64,000 nt of DNA from CAZMNF01 sp964567595 (GTDB taxonomy: Bacteria; Bipolaricaulota; Bipolaricaulia; RBG-16-55-9), in assembly GCA_964567595.1 (NCBI GenBank), contig CAZMNF010000005.1:12775-76774 (forward strand), read 5' to 3'. The number at the start of each line of letters is the position of its first letter. The stretch's first letter is position 1. Both the position numbers and the translations under genes were made by a program. This document shows, one piece after another, positions 23,223 to 31,391 of this stretch. Below the pieces are notes generated by a model. The model was not told where the DNA came from. It was given only the letters and a program-made list of their open reading frames with translations, and did not search any database.

Positions 23223-25415
23223 CTACAGCGTCAAGCTCTGCGGATCGACGTCGACCTTGATCGACGCCGGGAAGCGGCCCTCGCGCAATTGCGGCTCGAG
23301 CTGCGCAAGCGTCCCTTGGAGGTTTTTCGTCTTGACGATCAACTGCCAGCGATAGATTCCCCGCAGCCGATAGGGCAACGCCCGGAACGGGCCGAGCATC
23401 TCCGTTCCCTTGCCGAGCGCAACGTCCAGAGCTGCGTGGAGAGCGTCGGCCCCGTTGCGGGCTTGGGCCTCGGTCTTGTCCTCGCTCGTCAGTTTGACGA
23501 GCCGGGTGAAGGGCGGATAGCCGAGCGCCTCGCGGTACGTCCGTTCCTCGTGGAAAAACGCGGCGTAGTCCCCACGGACGGCACGGGCGATGGCGTAGTG
23601 CTCGGGGTGATTGGTCTGGATGAGAACCTGCCCTTGCCGACCGCCCCGACCCGCGCGACCCATCGCCTGGCTGATCAATTGGAAGGTCCGTTCGCCCGAG
23701 CGGAAGTCCGGCACGTCGAGCAGCGTGTCGGCCGAGAGGATGCCGACGAGCGTCGCATTGGGAAAGTCCAGTCCCAAGCCGATCATCTGGGTGCCCAAGA
23801 GGATGTCGATCTCGCCGCGTCGGAAGCTCTCCAAGCGTTGCCCGTGTTCACCTCGGCCGACCGTGTCGGCATCCATGCGGGCCACGCGAGCGCTCGGAAA
23901 CGTGGCTCGCAGCTCATGCTCGGCCTGTTCCGTGCCGCGCCCCAGAAAGACCACGTCGCTCGAGCCGCACGCCCGACAGGCGGCGCTCGCCGGGACATGG
24001 CGCCCGCAGGTATGGCAGACCAAGCGCTGGCCGCGCGCGTGATAGACGAGCGCGACCTCGCACTGGGGACAGGTCTGGGTCGCGCGGCAGTCGCGACAGA
24101 GGACGCACGTGGCGAAGCCGCGGCGGTTGAGCAAGAGCATGGCCTGCTCCCCGCGCGCCATCCGATGCGCGAGCGCCGCCTCGAGGCGGGGACTCAAGAC
24201 TTGATCTTGGCCACCCAGGTCGACAACTTCCCCAAGGGGCGGCGTGCCGCCGACGGCCCGTTCGCTCAGCGTGAGCTTCTGCAGGCTGCCCCGTCGGGCG
24301 CGCTCGTAGGTCTCGATCGCCGGGGTGGCGGTGCCCAGCACCACGGTCGCCCCTTCGAGCTCGCCCCGCTTGAGTGCCACCTCGCGCGCGTGATAGCGCG
24401 GCTGTGGATCCTCCTGTTTGTAGGTCCCCTCGTGCTCCTCGTCGACGACGATCAGCCCCAAATTCTCAACAGGCGCCAAAATCGCCGACCGCACGCCGAC
24501 GGCGATCCGCACGTCGCCGTCGACCAGGCGCGTCCACTCGCGGTCCCGTTGCGCGTCGGTCAGGCCGCTATGATAGAGCGCGATAGCGTCGCCGAACCGC
24601 GCCCGCAGCCGGGCGATCAGTTGTGGCGTGAGCGAGATCTCGGGCACGATGACGATGGCGCCCCGACCGAGCTCAAGCCCGTGCTGGAGAGCCTGGAGAT
24701 AGACTTCGGTCTTGCCGCTCGCGTTGACCCCGTGCATGAGGAACCGCCCGCGCCGTCGATCCATGGCCCCCCGAATGGCTTGCAACGCCTCCAGTTGTTC
24801 CGCTGTGAGCGAGATGTCAGATGGAGGTTCGCCCAAGCCCGACGCCACGCGGCGCGGACGGGAGCTCGTCTCCACAGCGACGATCCCCTTGGCCTCCAGG
24901 GACTTGAGCGGGCCCGACGTGCAGCCGACCGCCCGCAAGAGGTCGGATACCTCGGGCGCGGCTTCGCAGGCGATCAACGTCTCCAACAATGCCGCCTGCT
25001 GAGGAGCGCGACGCCGCAACGTCTCGATCAACTCGAGGGTGTCGGCAAGCGATGGAACCAGGCGGACGTGACGACGCACTTGGGGGTCGCGCCGCAGCAG
25101 TCGCTTCGGCCCCATGGCCGCCAACGCCAGCCCGAGCGGCGCGAGATAGCGCTCGCTGATCCAGCGGGCGAGCGCCAGTTGGGCCTCGTTGAGGATGGGC
25201 TCGGCGTCGACCGCGCCCGCGATCGATTTCAGCTCGCCGGGAAAGTCGCTCTCGGCTTTGCGAGCGACAACCGTCGCGATGAGCGTTTCGTGGCGGAAGG
25301 GGACTCGGACCCGCATCCCGGCGTCAAGCGTCGCTCGGAGCTCGGCCGGAACCGCGTAGTCGAACGTCCGGCGGACGTCGCGCGGCACGGCCACCTCGGC
25401 AATAGGGGCAGGCAT
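23223..25415 (-). CDS. priA: Primosomal replication-restart helicase
   Basis: Length is 730 residues. An N-terminal 3'-end-binding domain (FDYAVP, RVRVPF) is followed by a winged helix and the helicase core with Walker A HGVNASGKTEVYLQ and Walker B VDEEHEG. Eight cysteines in four CxxC pairs (CVLCRDC, CPQC, CHTC, CRAC) bind two zinc ions. The SF2 motif VI region QAMGRAGRGGRQGQVLIQT is intact. It reloads DnaB at stalled forks. Walker A has Asn-Ala where most PriA have Thr-Gly, a mild change. The start lies 31 bases after the ABC ATPase gene, so murE, the ATPase and priA look like one operon. Confidence 0.96.
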   Translation of the reverse strand: MPAPIAEVAVPRDVRRTFDYAVPAELRATLDAGMRVRVPFRHETLIATVVARKAESDFPGELKSIAGAVDAEPILNEAQLALARWISERYLAPLGLALAAMGPKRLLRRDPQVRRHVRLVPSLADTLELIETLRRRAPQQAALLETLIACEAAPEVSDLLRAVGCTSGPLKSLEAKGIVAVETSSRPRRVASGLGEPPSDISLTAEQLEALQAIRGAMDRRRGRFLMHGVNASGKTEVYLQALQHGLELGRGAIVIVPEISLTPQLIARLRARFGDAIALYHSGLTDAQRDREWTRLVDGDVRIAVGVRSAILAPVENLGLIVVDEEHEGTYKQEDPQPRYHAREVALKRGELEGATVVLGTATPAIETYERARRGSLQKLTLSERAVGGTPPLGEVVDLGGQDQVLSPRLEAALAHRMARGEQAMLLLNRRGFATCVLCRDCRATQTCPQCEVALVYHARGQRLVCHTCGRHVPASAACRACGSSDVVFLGRGTEQAEHELRATFPSARVARMDADTVGRGEHGQRLESFRRGEIDILLGTQMIGLGLDFPNATLVGILSADTLLDVPDFRSGERTFQLISQAMGRAGRGGRQGQVLIQTNHPEHYAIARAVRGDYAAFFHEERTYREALGYPPFTRLVKLTSEDKTEAQARNGADALHAALDVALGKGTEMLGPFRALPYRLRGIYRWQLIVKTKNLQGTLAQLEPQLREGRFPASIKVDVDPQSLTL

Positions 25416-25446
25416 GCGGTCAGGCTATCAGATCATCGAGCAGGGC

Positions 25447-26127
25447 TCACGCGTCGGACTGGATTTGGCCGTCATGAAGGCGGATCGCGCGCTCGGCGCA
25501 CCCGGCCGCCCGGGCGTCGTGGGTCGCGAGCACGATGGCGAGCCCTTCGTGGTGGAGCTCGCCCAAAAGATCAAGAATGTTGGCGCCGGTAGCGGCATCG
25601 AGGTTGCCCGTCGGCTCATCGGCCAAGAGCATCTCGGGCTCGCCCACCAGCGCCCGCGCCAGCGCGACGCGCTGTTGCTCGCCGCCGGAGAGCTCCTCGG
25701 GCCGGTGGTGGCTCCGCTCGGCCAACCCCACGCGATCGAGCAGGGCCAGCGCGCGCTCGCGCCGAGGCCCCGGCGCCACGCCGCGAAACAGGAGCGGGAC
25801 GGCGGCGTTTTCCAATGCCGTCAGCGTCGGCACCAGTTGGAACGTCTGGAAGACGAAGCCGACGTGTTGGGCCCGCCAGTCGGCCAGTTGCGTTGGGTTG
25901 CGTTGCGCGAGATCCTGCCCCCGGTGGCGAACGCGGCCGTCGCTCGGGAGATCGAGCCCCCCTAACAGATGGAGCAACGTCGACTTGCCCGATCCCGATG
26001 GACCGACGAGCGCGAGAAACTCGCCTTCCGCCACCGTCAGATCGACGCCTTGCAAGGCCCTGACTGTGGAACGTCCGAGCCGATAGAGCTTGGAGACGCG
26101 TTCACACGCGAGCAACGGCGCCGTCAT
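25447..26127 (-). CDS. ABC transporter ATPase, LolD/MacB type
   Basis: Length is 226 residues, typical of this subfamily. Walker A GPSGSGKST, signature LSGGEQQRVALARAL and Walker B LLADEPTGNLD are present. The LolD/MacB subfamily energises FtsX-like permeases that extract lipoproteins or export peptides. No permease gene is adjacent, so the partner must lie elsewhere. The ATG at 26127 overlaps the murE 3' end by 26 bases. It is part of the murE-ATPase-priA series. Confidence 0.92.
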   Translation of the reverse strand: MTAPLLACERVSKLYRLGRSTVRALQGVDLTVAEGEFLALVGPSGSGKSTLLHLLGGLDLPSDGRVRHRGQDLAQRNPTQLADWRAQHVGFVFQTFQLVPTLTALENAAVPLLFRGVAPGPRRERALALLDRVGLAERSHHRPEELSGGEQQRVALARALVGEPEMLLADEPTGNLDAATGANILDLLGELHHEGLAIVLATHDARAAGCAERAIRLHDGQIQSDA

Positions 26128-27586
26128 GCCACGCTCCAACGGCGTCGATGACGCCCAAGCGGACCAGATGCTCGCGATCGTTGAAGGGAACAAGGCGGTC
26201 CTTGTACGTGAGTGTCCGCTCGTGGCCCTTGCCCGCGATCAACACGACGTCCCCTGGCCGAGCCAACTCAACCGCCCGCTCGATGGCCGCGGCGCGGTCG
26301 GAGATGCGCTCGTAACGGGCGCCGGCCGGAATGCCGCTTTCGATCTCGTCGAGGATCGTCTCGGGATTCTCGCCCTTCGGGTTGTCGCCGGTCACGACCG
26401 TGATGTCGGCCAGTCGGGCACTCAGCGCGCCCATCATGGGCCGCTTGTCGCGGTCGGCATCCCCGCCACAGCCGAAAACGGCGATCAGCCGTCCCGCGTC
26501 GGGGCGGAGCGTCCGCAGCGCCTGCTCGAGGGAGTCGGGCGAGTGGGCGAAGTCGATGACGACGCCGAACCCGCGCGAACTCTCGTAGCGCTCCATGCGC
26601 CCCTCAATGCGGTCGATGCCCTCCAGACGCGTGGCGATCGTTTCCAACGGGATTCCATTGGCAATCCCCACGCTGAGGGCCGCCAATGCGTTGCGCACGT
26701 AGATGTGCCCGGGCCAGCCGACCTCGATGGGGACGGAACCCGACGGCGTGTGCGCGACCACGGACGTCCCGGCGCCGCGCTTGTCGCGAACCTCGGCCCA
26801 CACGTCAGCCTCGCGGGTCAAACCGAACGTTAAGACGGGGGCATCGCTGGCTTGGACGACCCGGTCCGCGCGCGGATCGTCGCGGTTCACGACGGCCGTT
26901 GCGCTCGGCTTCAGATCCCGGAACAAGGTCAGCTTTGCGTCCAGGTATCGCTCCATGGATCCGAAATAGTCGAGGTGGTCGTGGCTCAAATTGGTGAAGA
27001 CGGCCACGTCGACGTCCGTGGCATGGAGTCGGTCCTGGACGAGGCCGTGCGCGGACGCTTCGACGACGAGATGCTCTCGCTCGGCGTCCAACGCCCCTCG
27101 AGCGATGGCCTGAATGTCGCGCGCGCTCGGCGTCGTCTCCTCGCGGTCCCGTTGGAGCGCGTTGGTGATCGTGCTGATGAGCGCCGTCCGTTCGGGGTGG
27201 AGCGCTGCGGAGCTCAGATGGGCCACGGAGGTTTTGCCCTTGGTACCCGTCGTGGCAACCACATGGAGCGGTTCGGTGGGGCGGCCATGGAACGCGGCGG
27301 CCAGATCGCCCAGGGCGCGCCGGGCGTCGGGGACGCGGATGTAGGGGACATCCAAGGTCAGCGACAGGCTCGACGGCGGACGCTCGCCGACCAGGGCCAC
27401 CGCGCCCCGCTCGAGCGCGTGCGCGAGGAATCGATGGCCGTCCACGTCGTGGCCCGGAATGGCCACAAAGAGCGCGCTCGGCGTCACTGAACGCGAGTCG
27501 TGCTCGAGGTGGTCAATCAACGGGTCGTGGGGCAGCTCCGCCGCGTCGAGCGACGCGCGTTGCAACAGCGTCGACAGCCGCATCAT
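26102..27586 (-). CDS. murE: UDP-MurNAc tripeptide synthetase (MurE)
   Basis: Length is 494 residues. DSRSVTPSALFVAIPG is the MurE start motif, ATTGTKGKTSVAHL the ATP site, and NLSHDHLDYFGSMERYLDAK the central signature. It adds the third amino acid to UDP-MurNAc-L-Ala-D-Glu. The substrate-specificity motif, DNPR in diaminopimelate-adding enzymes, reads Asp401-Asn402-Pro403-Lys404 here, so the third residue (Dap, Lys or Orn) is uncertain. It precedes an ABC ATPase and priA, away from the main mur cluster. Confidence 0.94.
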   Translation of the reverse strand: MMRLSTLLQRASLDAAELPHDPLIDHLEHDSRSVTPSALFVAIPGHDVDGHRFLAHALERGAVALVGERPPSSLSLTLDVPYIRVPDARRALGDLAAAFHGRPTEPLHVVATTGTKGKTSVAHLSSAALHPERTALISTITNALQRDREETTPSARDIQAIARGALDAEREHLVVEASAHGLVQDRLHATDVDVAVFTNLSHDHLDYFGSMERYLDAKLTLFRDLKPSATAVVNRDDPRADRVVQASDAPVLTFGLTREADVWAEVRDKRGAGTSVVAHTPSGSVPIEVGWPGHIYVRNALAALSVGIANGIPLETIATRLEGIDRIEGRMERYESSRGFGVVIDFAHSPDSLEQALRTLRPDAGRLIAVFGCGGDADRDKRPMMGALSARLADITVVTGDNPKGENPETILDEIESGIPAGARYERISDRAAAIERAVELARPGDVVLIAGKGHERTLTYKDRLVPFNDREHLVRLGVIDAVGAWHDGAVARV

Positions 27587-27624
27587 GGGGAGAGCGTAAC
27601 GCCGACGGGGCCCAGCCGTCGTGC

Positions 27625-29604
27625 TCAGATGTCCAGGTTCGTCGTCATGTCCGCGTTGTCCATGATGAACTGGCGCCGCGGTCCGACGTCGCTGCCCATC
27701 AAAATCGTGAAGAGCTCTTCGGCCTCGAGAGCGTCCTCGATCTGGACCTGTTTGAGCACGCGGTTCTCCGGATTGAGCGTCGTGTTCCAGAGCTCGTTCG
27801 GGTTCATCTCGCCGAGCCCCTTGAAGCGCTTCATGTCCAGCTTGCCCGTGTGCTCGGCCCGGAAGTTGGTCAGTTCCTCCTCATCGTGGAGGTGATGGAG
27901 CTGTCGCCCCTCTTTGATCTGATACAAGGGGGGCTTGGCGATGTAGATGTGCCCGCCTTCGATGAGCGGGCGGAAGTTGCGGAAGAAGAACGTCAACAAC
28001 AACGTCCGGATGTGGGCGCCGTCAACGTCGGCATCGGCCAGGATGATGATCTTGTGATAGCGGAGGTTCTCAATGTTGAAGTCTTCGCGGATGCCGGTGC
28101 CGAGCACGGTGATGATCGAGTTCAGCTCCTTGTTGTCCAGGAGCTTGTTGAGCGGGGCCTTTTCGACATTCAGCACCTTCCCCCGCAGCGGGAGAATGGC
28201 TTGGAACTCGCGACTGCGGCCCTGCTTGGCGCTGCCGCCGGCGGAATCGCCTTCGACGATGAACAGCTCGCACTGTTCGGGATCCTTCTCCGAGCAGTCC
28301 GCCAGTTTGCCCGGCAGCGACGAGGCATTGAGCACGCCCTTGCGCCGCACCAGCTGACGGGCCTTCTTGGCCGCGATGCGGGCATGGGCCGCCTGGACCG
28401 CCTTCTCCAGAATCGGCCGCGCTACCCCGGCGTTGTTGTTCAGATACATCATCAGATGCTCGCGCGTCACGCTGAGCATCTTCTCGTGGACCTCGGGATT
28501 GCCGAGCTTGGTCTTGGTCTGTCCCTCGAACTGCGGATCGCTCAGCTTGACCGAGATGATTGCCGTCAGCCCCTCGCGGACGTCCCGGCCCTCCAGGTTA
28601 TCCTCGTCCTGGGTGATGATGCGCTTTTCCCGGCCGTATTCGTTGAACGTTCGGGTTAGCGCCGACTTGAACCCCGTGAGGTGCGTGCCGCCCTCCTTGG
28701 TGTTGATGTTGTTGGCGAACGCGAAGACGTGCTCGTCGAAGCCATGCGTGAACTGCATGGCGACTTCCATGACGAGGTCGTCCGTCTCGGCGCTGAAGTA
28801 GATCGGCTCGTCGTGGAGCGCGTCCTTGCCCTCGTTCAGTTTCTGCACGAACTCCGCAATGCCGCCGTCGAATTGGAATTCCTTGTGCGTGCCAGCGTCC
28901 TCGTTGATGAAGTTGATCTTGAGGCTCGGGTTGAGATACGCCAGCTCGCGCAGCCGCATGGAGACCCGGCTAACGTCGTACTGAATCTCCTCAAAAATCG
29001 CCTCATCGGGCTTGAAGGTGATGGTCGTTCCGCGCCCGTCGGTCGGGCCGACCGTCTCAAGATCGCCGGCCTTGAAGCCGCGGGAGAAGCGCTGGCGATA
29101 GTGAGTTCCGTCGCGCTGGACCTCGACGAGCACGTCCTCGGACAGCGCGGTGACGACCGATACGCCGACGCCGTGCAGCCCGCCGCTGACCTGATAGCTC
29201 TTGTGATCGAACTTGCCACCCGCGTGGAGCTTGGTCATGACCAGCTCCAGCGCCGTTAGGCCCTCTTCGTGCATGTCCACAGGGATGCCACGGCCGTTGT
29301 CGCTGACCGTCACCCGATGGTCCGGATGGATGGTGACGGTGATCTCGTCACAGTAGCCGCCGAGCGCCTCGTCGATGGCGTTGTCCAGGACCTCCCAAAT
29401 CAGGTGCATCAGCCCGTCGGGGCCCGTGCCGCCGATGTACATGCCCGGACGCTTGCGGACCGCTTCCAGGTCCTTGAGGACCTGAATGCTTTCGGCGCCA
29501 TAACCGTCGCCGACGGGCGTATGGGCGTCGGCACCGTTCTCAGCATGTTGGGCCTGTTCGGCGTTGCTCAACTGCTCGTCCGTGGATGGATCGTTCGTGG
29601 ACAT
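27625..29604 (-). CDS. gyrB: DNA gyrase subunit B
   Basis: Length is 659 residues, a short GyrB without the large Gram-negative insertion. The GHKL ATPase has NAIDEALGGYCDEI and HGVGVSVVTAL. The Toprim domain shows ELFIVEGDSAGGSAKQGR, PLRGKVLNVEK and ADADVDGAHIRTLLLTFFFR. The C-terminus ends in MKRFKGLGEMNPNELWNTT and GPRRQFIMDNA, all classic. A Ser/Asp/Gln-rich extension precedes the fold (1-30). With GyrA, not in this window, it introduces negative supercoils. The ATG at 29604 has GGGGGTGAG upstream. Confidence 0.97.
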   Translation of the reverse strand: MSTNDPSTDEQLSNAEQAQHAENGADAHTPVGDGYGAESIQVLKDLEAVRKRPGMYIGGTGPDGLMHLIWEVLDNAIDEALGGYCDEITVTIHPDHRVTVSDNGRGIPVDMHEEGLTALELVMTKLHAGGKFDHKSYQVSGGLHGVGVSVVTALSEDVLVEVQRDGTHYRQRFSRGFKAGDLETVGPTDGRGTTITFKPDEAIFEEIQYDVSRVSMRLRELAYLNPSLKINFINEDAGTHKEFQFDGGIAEFVQKLNEGKDALHDEPIYFSAETDDLVMEVAMQFTHGFDEHVFAFANNINTKEGGTHLTGFKSALTRTFNEYGREKRIITQDEDNLEGRDVREGLTAIISVKLSDPQFEGQTKTKLGNPEVHEKMLSVTREHLMMYLNNNAGVARPILEKAVQAAHARIAAKKARQLVRRKGVLNASSLPGKLADCSEKDPEQCELFIVEGDSAGGSAKQGRSREFQAILPLRGKVLNVEKAPLNKLLDNKELNSIITVLGTGIREDFNIENLRYHKIIILADADVDGAHIRTLLLTFFFRNFRPLIEGGHIYIAKPPLYQIKEGRQLHHLHDEEELTNFRAEHTGKLDMKRFKGLGEMNPNELWNTTLNPENRVLKQVQIEDALEAEELFTILMGSDVGPRRQFIMDNADMTTNLDI

Positions 29605-29705
29605 GGCTCACCCCCGCAAGGTTCGATCCTTCGTCGCCAACGCGTGATAAGCCGCGCTCGTAACCTGTCTGCGGCTCGGTGTTGACGGTTGCCAACAGAT
29701 GGTTA

Positions 29706-29734
29706 ATTGTACCGAATTTCGCATCAGAAGGCAA
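29706..29734 (-). promoter_or_regulatory. Promoter of gyrB
   Basis: On the minus strand TTGCCT (29734-29729), 17 bp, TACAAT (29711-29706), giving a leader of about 95 bases. Confidence 0.55.
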
Positions 29735-29762
29735 AAGACATACGTCCAGATCGAATCCGCGT

Positions 29763-29791
29763 TTGCCGTCGCCGCCCACCTCGCCTACGAT
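29763..29791 (+). promoter_or_regulatory. Promoter of coaX, probably leaderless
   Basis: TTGCCG (29763-29768), 17 bp, TACGAT (29786-29791), then 8 bases to the ATG at 29800. No Shine-Dalgarno sequence is present. Confidence 0.55.
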
Positions 29792-29799
29792 GAGACGCC

Positions 29800-30573
29800 A
29801 TGCTCCTTACGGTCAAAGTCGGCAACACGACCATCGCCGTCGGCGTGTTCCGCGGAACCGAGCTGTGCGCCGAGTGGCATGTGGCGACGCGCTACGACGC
29901 GACGCCTGACGAATTGGGCATGGCGTTCGTCCACTATTTGGATGCGCATGGAGTCGACAGGGACGCGCTGGACGACGTCATGATCAGCTCGGTGGTCCCG
30001 CCGCTCAACTGGGCCCTCTCGCTGGCCTGTCAGCGTTACCTGAAGCTGGATCCGACGTACCTGTCCGCCGATTGGAACCTGATGCCGCTCGAGGTGCGCG
30101 AGCCGGAGCGAGTCGGCTCCGACCGGCTGGCGGACTGCCTGGCGGCCTATGATCAGTACGGCGGTCCCCTTCTAGTGATCGACTTCGGCACGGCGACGAC
30201 GTTCAACCTGATCGGGGAGGACGGGACCTTTCTCGGGGGGGCCATCGGGCCGACCATGGAGCTGGCCTCCGAGACGCTGACCCGTCGCACGGCACAGCTG
30301 TTCAAGATCGAGCTGCTGCCGCCCCCGAGCGTCATCGGCAAGGACACCGCCGAGCACCTACAGTCGGGCATCGTCTTGGGCTTTCTCGACATGGTTCAGG
30401 GCATGATCCAGCGCTTCCACCGGGAACATCCGGCGTCGTTGCGCGTGATCGCCACCGGGGGATGGGGGCGGTTCTTCGCGGCTCAGCTGGATGACATTGA
30501 ACTCTACGATCCGCAACTGGCCCTCGACGGGCTGCGCATCGCTTGGGAGCGTCAGATGGGGCGTTCGGCCTAA
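29800..30573 (+). CDS. coaX: Type III pantothenate kinase-like protein with altered DxGNT motif
   Basis: Length is 257 residues, with family motifs SSVVPPLNWAL, GSDRLADCLAA, VIDFGTATTFNLI, GGAIGPTMELA and VIATGGWG. CoaX phosphorylates pantothenate, the first step to coenzyme A. The N-terminal phosphate-binding motif DxGNT reads KVGNT: residue 6 is Lys (codon AAA) where an Asp needed for catalysis is expected. All other motifs look intact, so the protein may be inactive, use altered chemistry or have another role. No other pantothenate kinase is in the window. It converges on a small hypothetical gene with a 4-base overlap. Confidence 0.88.
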   Translation: MLLTVKVGNTTIAVGVFRGTELCAEWHVATRYDATPDELGMAFVHYLDAHGVDRDALDDVMISSVVPPLNWALSLACQRYLKLDPTYLSADWNLMPLEVREPERVGSDRLADCLAAYDQYGGPLLVIDFGTATTFNLIGEDGTFLGGAIGPTMELASETLTRRTAQLFKIELLPPPSVIGKDTAEHLQSGIVLGFLDMVQGMIQRFHREHPASLRVIATGGWGRFFAAQLDDIELYDPQLALDGLRIAWERQMGRSA

Positions 30574-30914
30574 CGCCGCCGGACGTGCAAGCGACGCTTG
30601 GCCCGCTCGTAGGTCCGAGCCCGACATGCCCGCGGCGTCCACGTCGTCCCGACGCCCGTCCACACCTCGCAGTCCACGATGCGCTCGAGCTTATCCGGCG
30701 GAATGCGGGGCTCGTCGACGATCGTCCCGTTGCCGTCGAGCATCTCGACGGGAATGCCGTCGGCGATCTTCACATACAGGAGCCGGATCCGGCTGCCCTT
30801 GGTCCGTTGGATGCGAATCCGTCGGTATTGGACCTCGGCAATTTCGTCGACGACGTCGGCCCGACGAACGTCCCGGAAGGGCAGCTCACGCATGCGGAGT
30901 CCACGGCGGCCCAT
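30570..30914 (-). CDS. Small basic hypothetical protein
   Basis: Length is up to 114 residues (107 from an inner ATG at 30893). It is rich in Arg and Lys, and reads as beta strands (RRIRIQRTKGSRIRLLYVKI, then GIPVEMLDGNGTIVDE) followed by a basic tail (RAKRRLHVRRR). No domain is recognised; the composition would fit a nucleic-acid-binding protein, but that is a guess. The gene converges on coaX with a 4-base overlap. The start is uncertain because neither ATG has a strong ribosome-binding sequence. Confidence 0.55.
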   Translation of the reverse strand: MGRRGLRMRELPFRDVRRADVVDEIAEVQYRRIRIQRTKGSRIRLLYVKIADGIPVEMLDGNGTIVDEPRIPPDKLERIVDCEVWTGVGTTWTPRACRARTYERAKRRLHVRRR

Positions 30915-31012
30915 TACGTCTCATGAAACCCGATAGGCCCCCTGAGGTCAATATCAGTCGTCCCTGGCGGGCCCATACGCCCCAAAGCGCGCAACGACAG
31001 GCGATAGTGGCT

Positions 31013-31041
31013 TTGCTTCGGCGCCCCCTGTCTGCTACCGT
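31013..31041 (+). promoter_or_regulatory. Possible promoter of tatA-sucC
   Basis: TTGCTT (31013-31018), 17 bp, TACCGT (31036-31041). The -10 is a weak match; the ATG follows 26 bases later with TTGGAGGG. Confidence 0.35.
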
Positions 31042-31067
31042 AGGGATCATAGATTGGAGGGACCACC

Positions 31068-31379
31068 ATGCTCGGAGGCATTGGCGCACCGGAACTGATT
31101 GTGATCTTCGCCATCGTGCTGCTGCTCTTCGGCGGCAAGAAGCTGCCGGAAGTGGCCAAGTCCATGGGCAGTGCGATGCGGGCTTTCCGCGACGAAGCCA
31201 ACTCGCTCAAGCGCGAGATCGACCTGGAAGCCGAGTCGGAAACGTCGGGCTCGTCGTCGCAGGGCACGCAGGCGTCGGCGGCCGACGCAAACGATTCGGA
31301 AACGGACAGCGAGACGACTCAGCCAACGTCGGAGACATCGACGACCGAGACAGAGGACGACAAGTCCCCATACAGCTGA
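31068..31379 (+). CDS. tatA: Twin-arginine translocase subunit TatA
   Basis: Length is 103 residues. A short N-terminal membrane helix (about 5-22, PELIVIFAIVLLLFGGKKLPE) is followed by the FGxxKLPE hinge and an amphipathic helix (VAKSMGSAMRAFRDEA). The C-terminal half is a long Ser/Thr/Glu tail of low complexity. TatA forms the pore that moves folded proteins across the inner membrane; TatC is not in the window. The molybdoenzyme of this window has a twin-Arg-like segment and could be a client. It is followed by sucC 12 bases on. Confidence 0.92.
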   Translation: MLGGIGAPELIVIFAIVLLLFGGKKLPEVAKSMGSAMRAFRDEANSLKREIDLEAESETSGSSSQGTQASAADANDSETDSETTQPTSETSTTETEDDKSPYS

Positions 31380-31391
31380 GCGGGCGATACT

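Noticed and set aside
23289..25592. Open frame of 767 codons on the plus strand opposite priA
   Set aside because: The minus-strand frame encodes PriA with all helicase and zinc motifs. The plus frame has no recognisable domain and arises from GC-rich codon bias.
29682..29709. TTGACG with TAATTG as coaX promoter
   Set aside because: A better match (TTGCCG, 17 bp, TACGAT) lies 8 bases before the coaX start. The earlier pair overlaps the gyrB -10 and has a 16 bp spacer.
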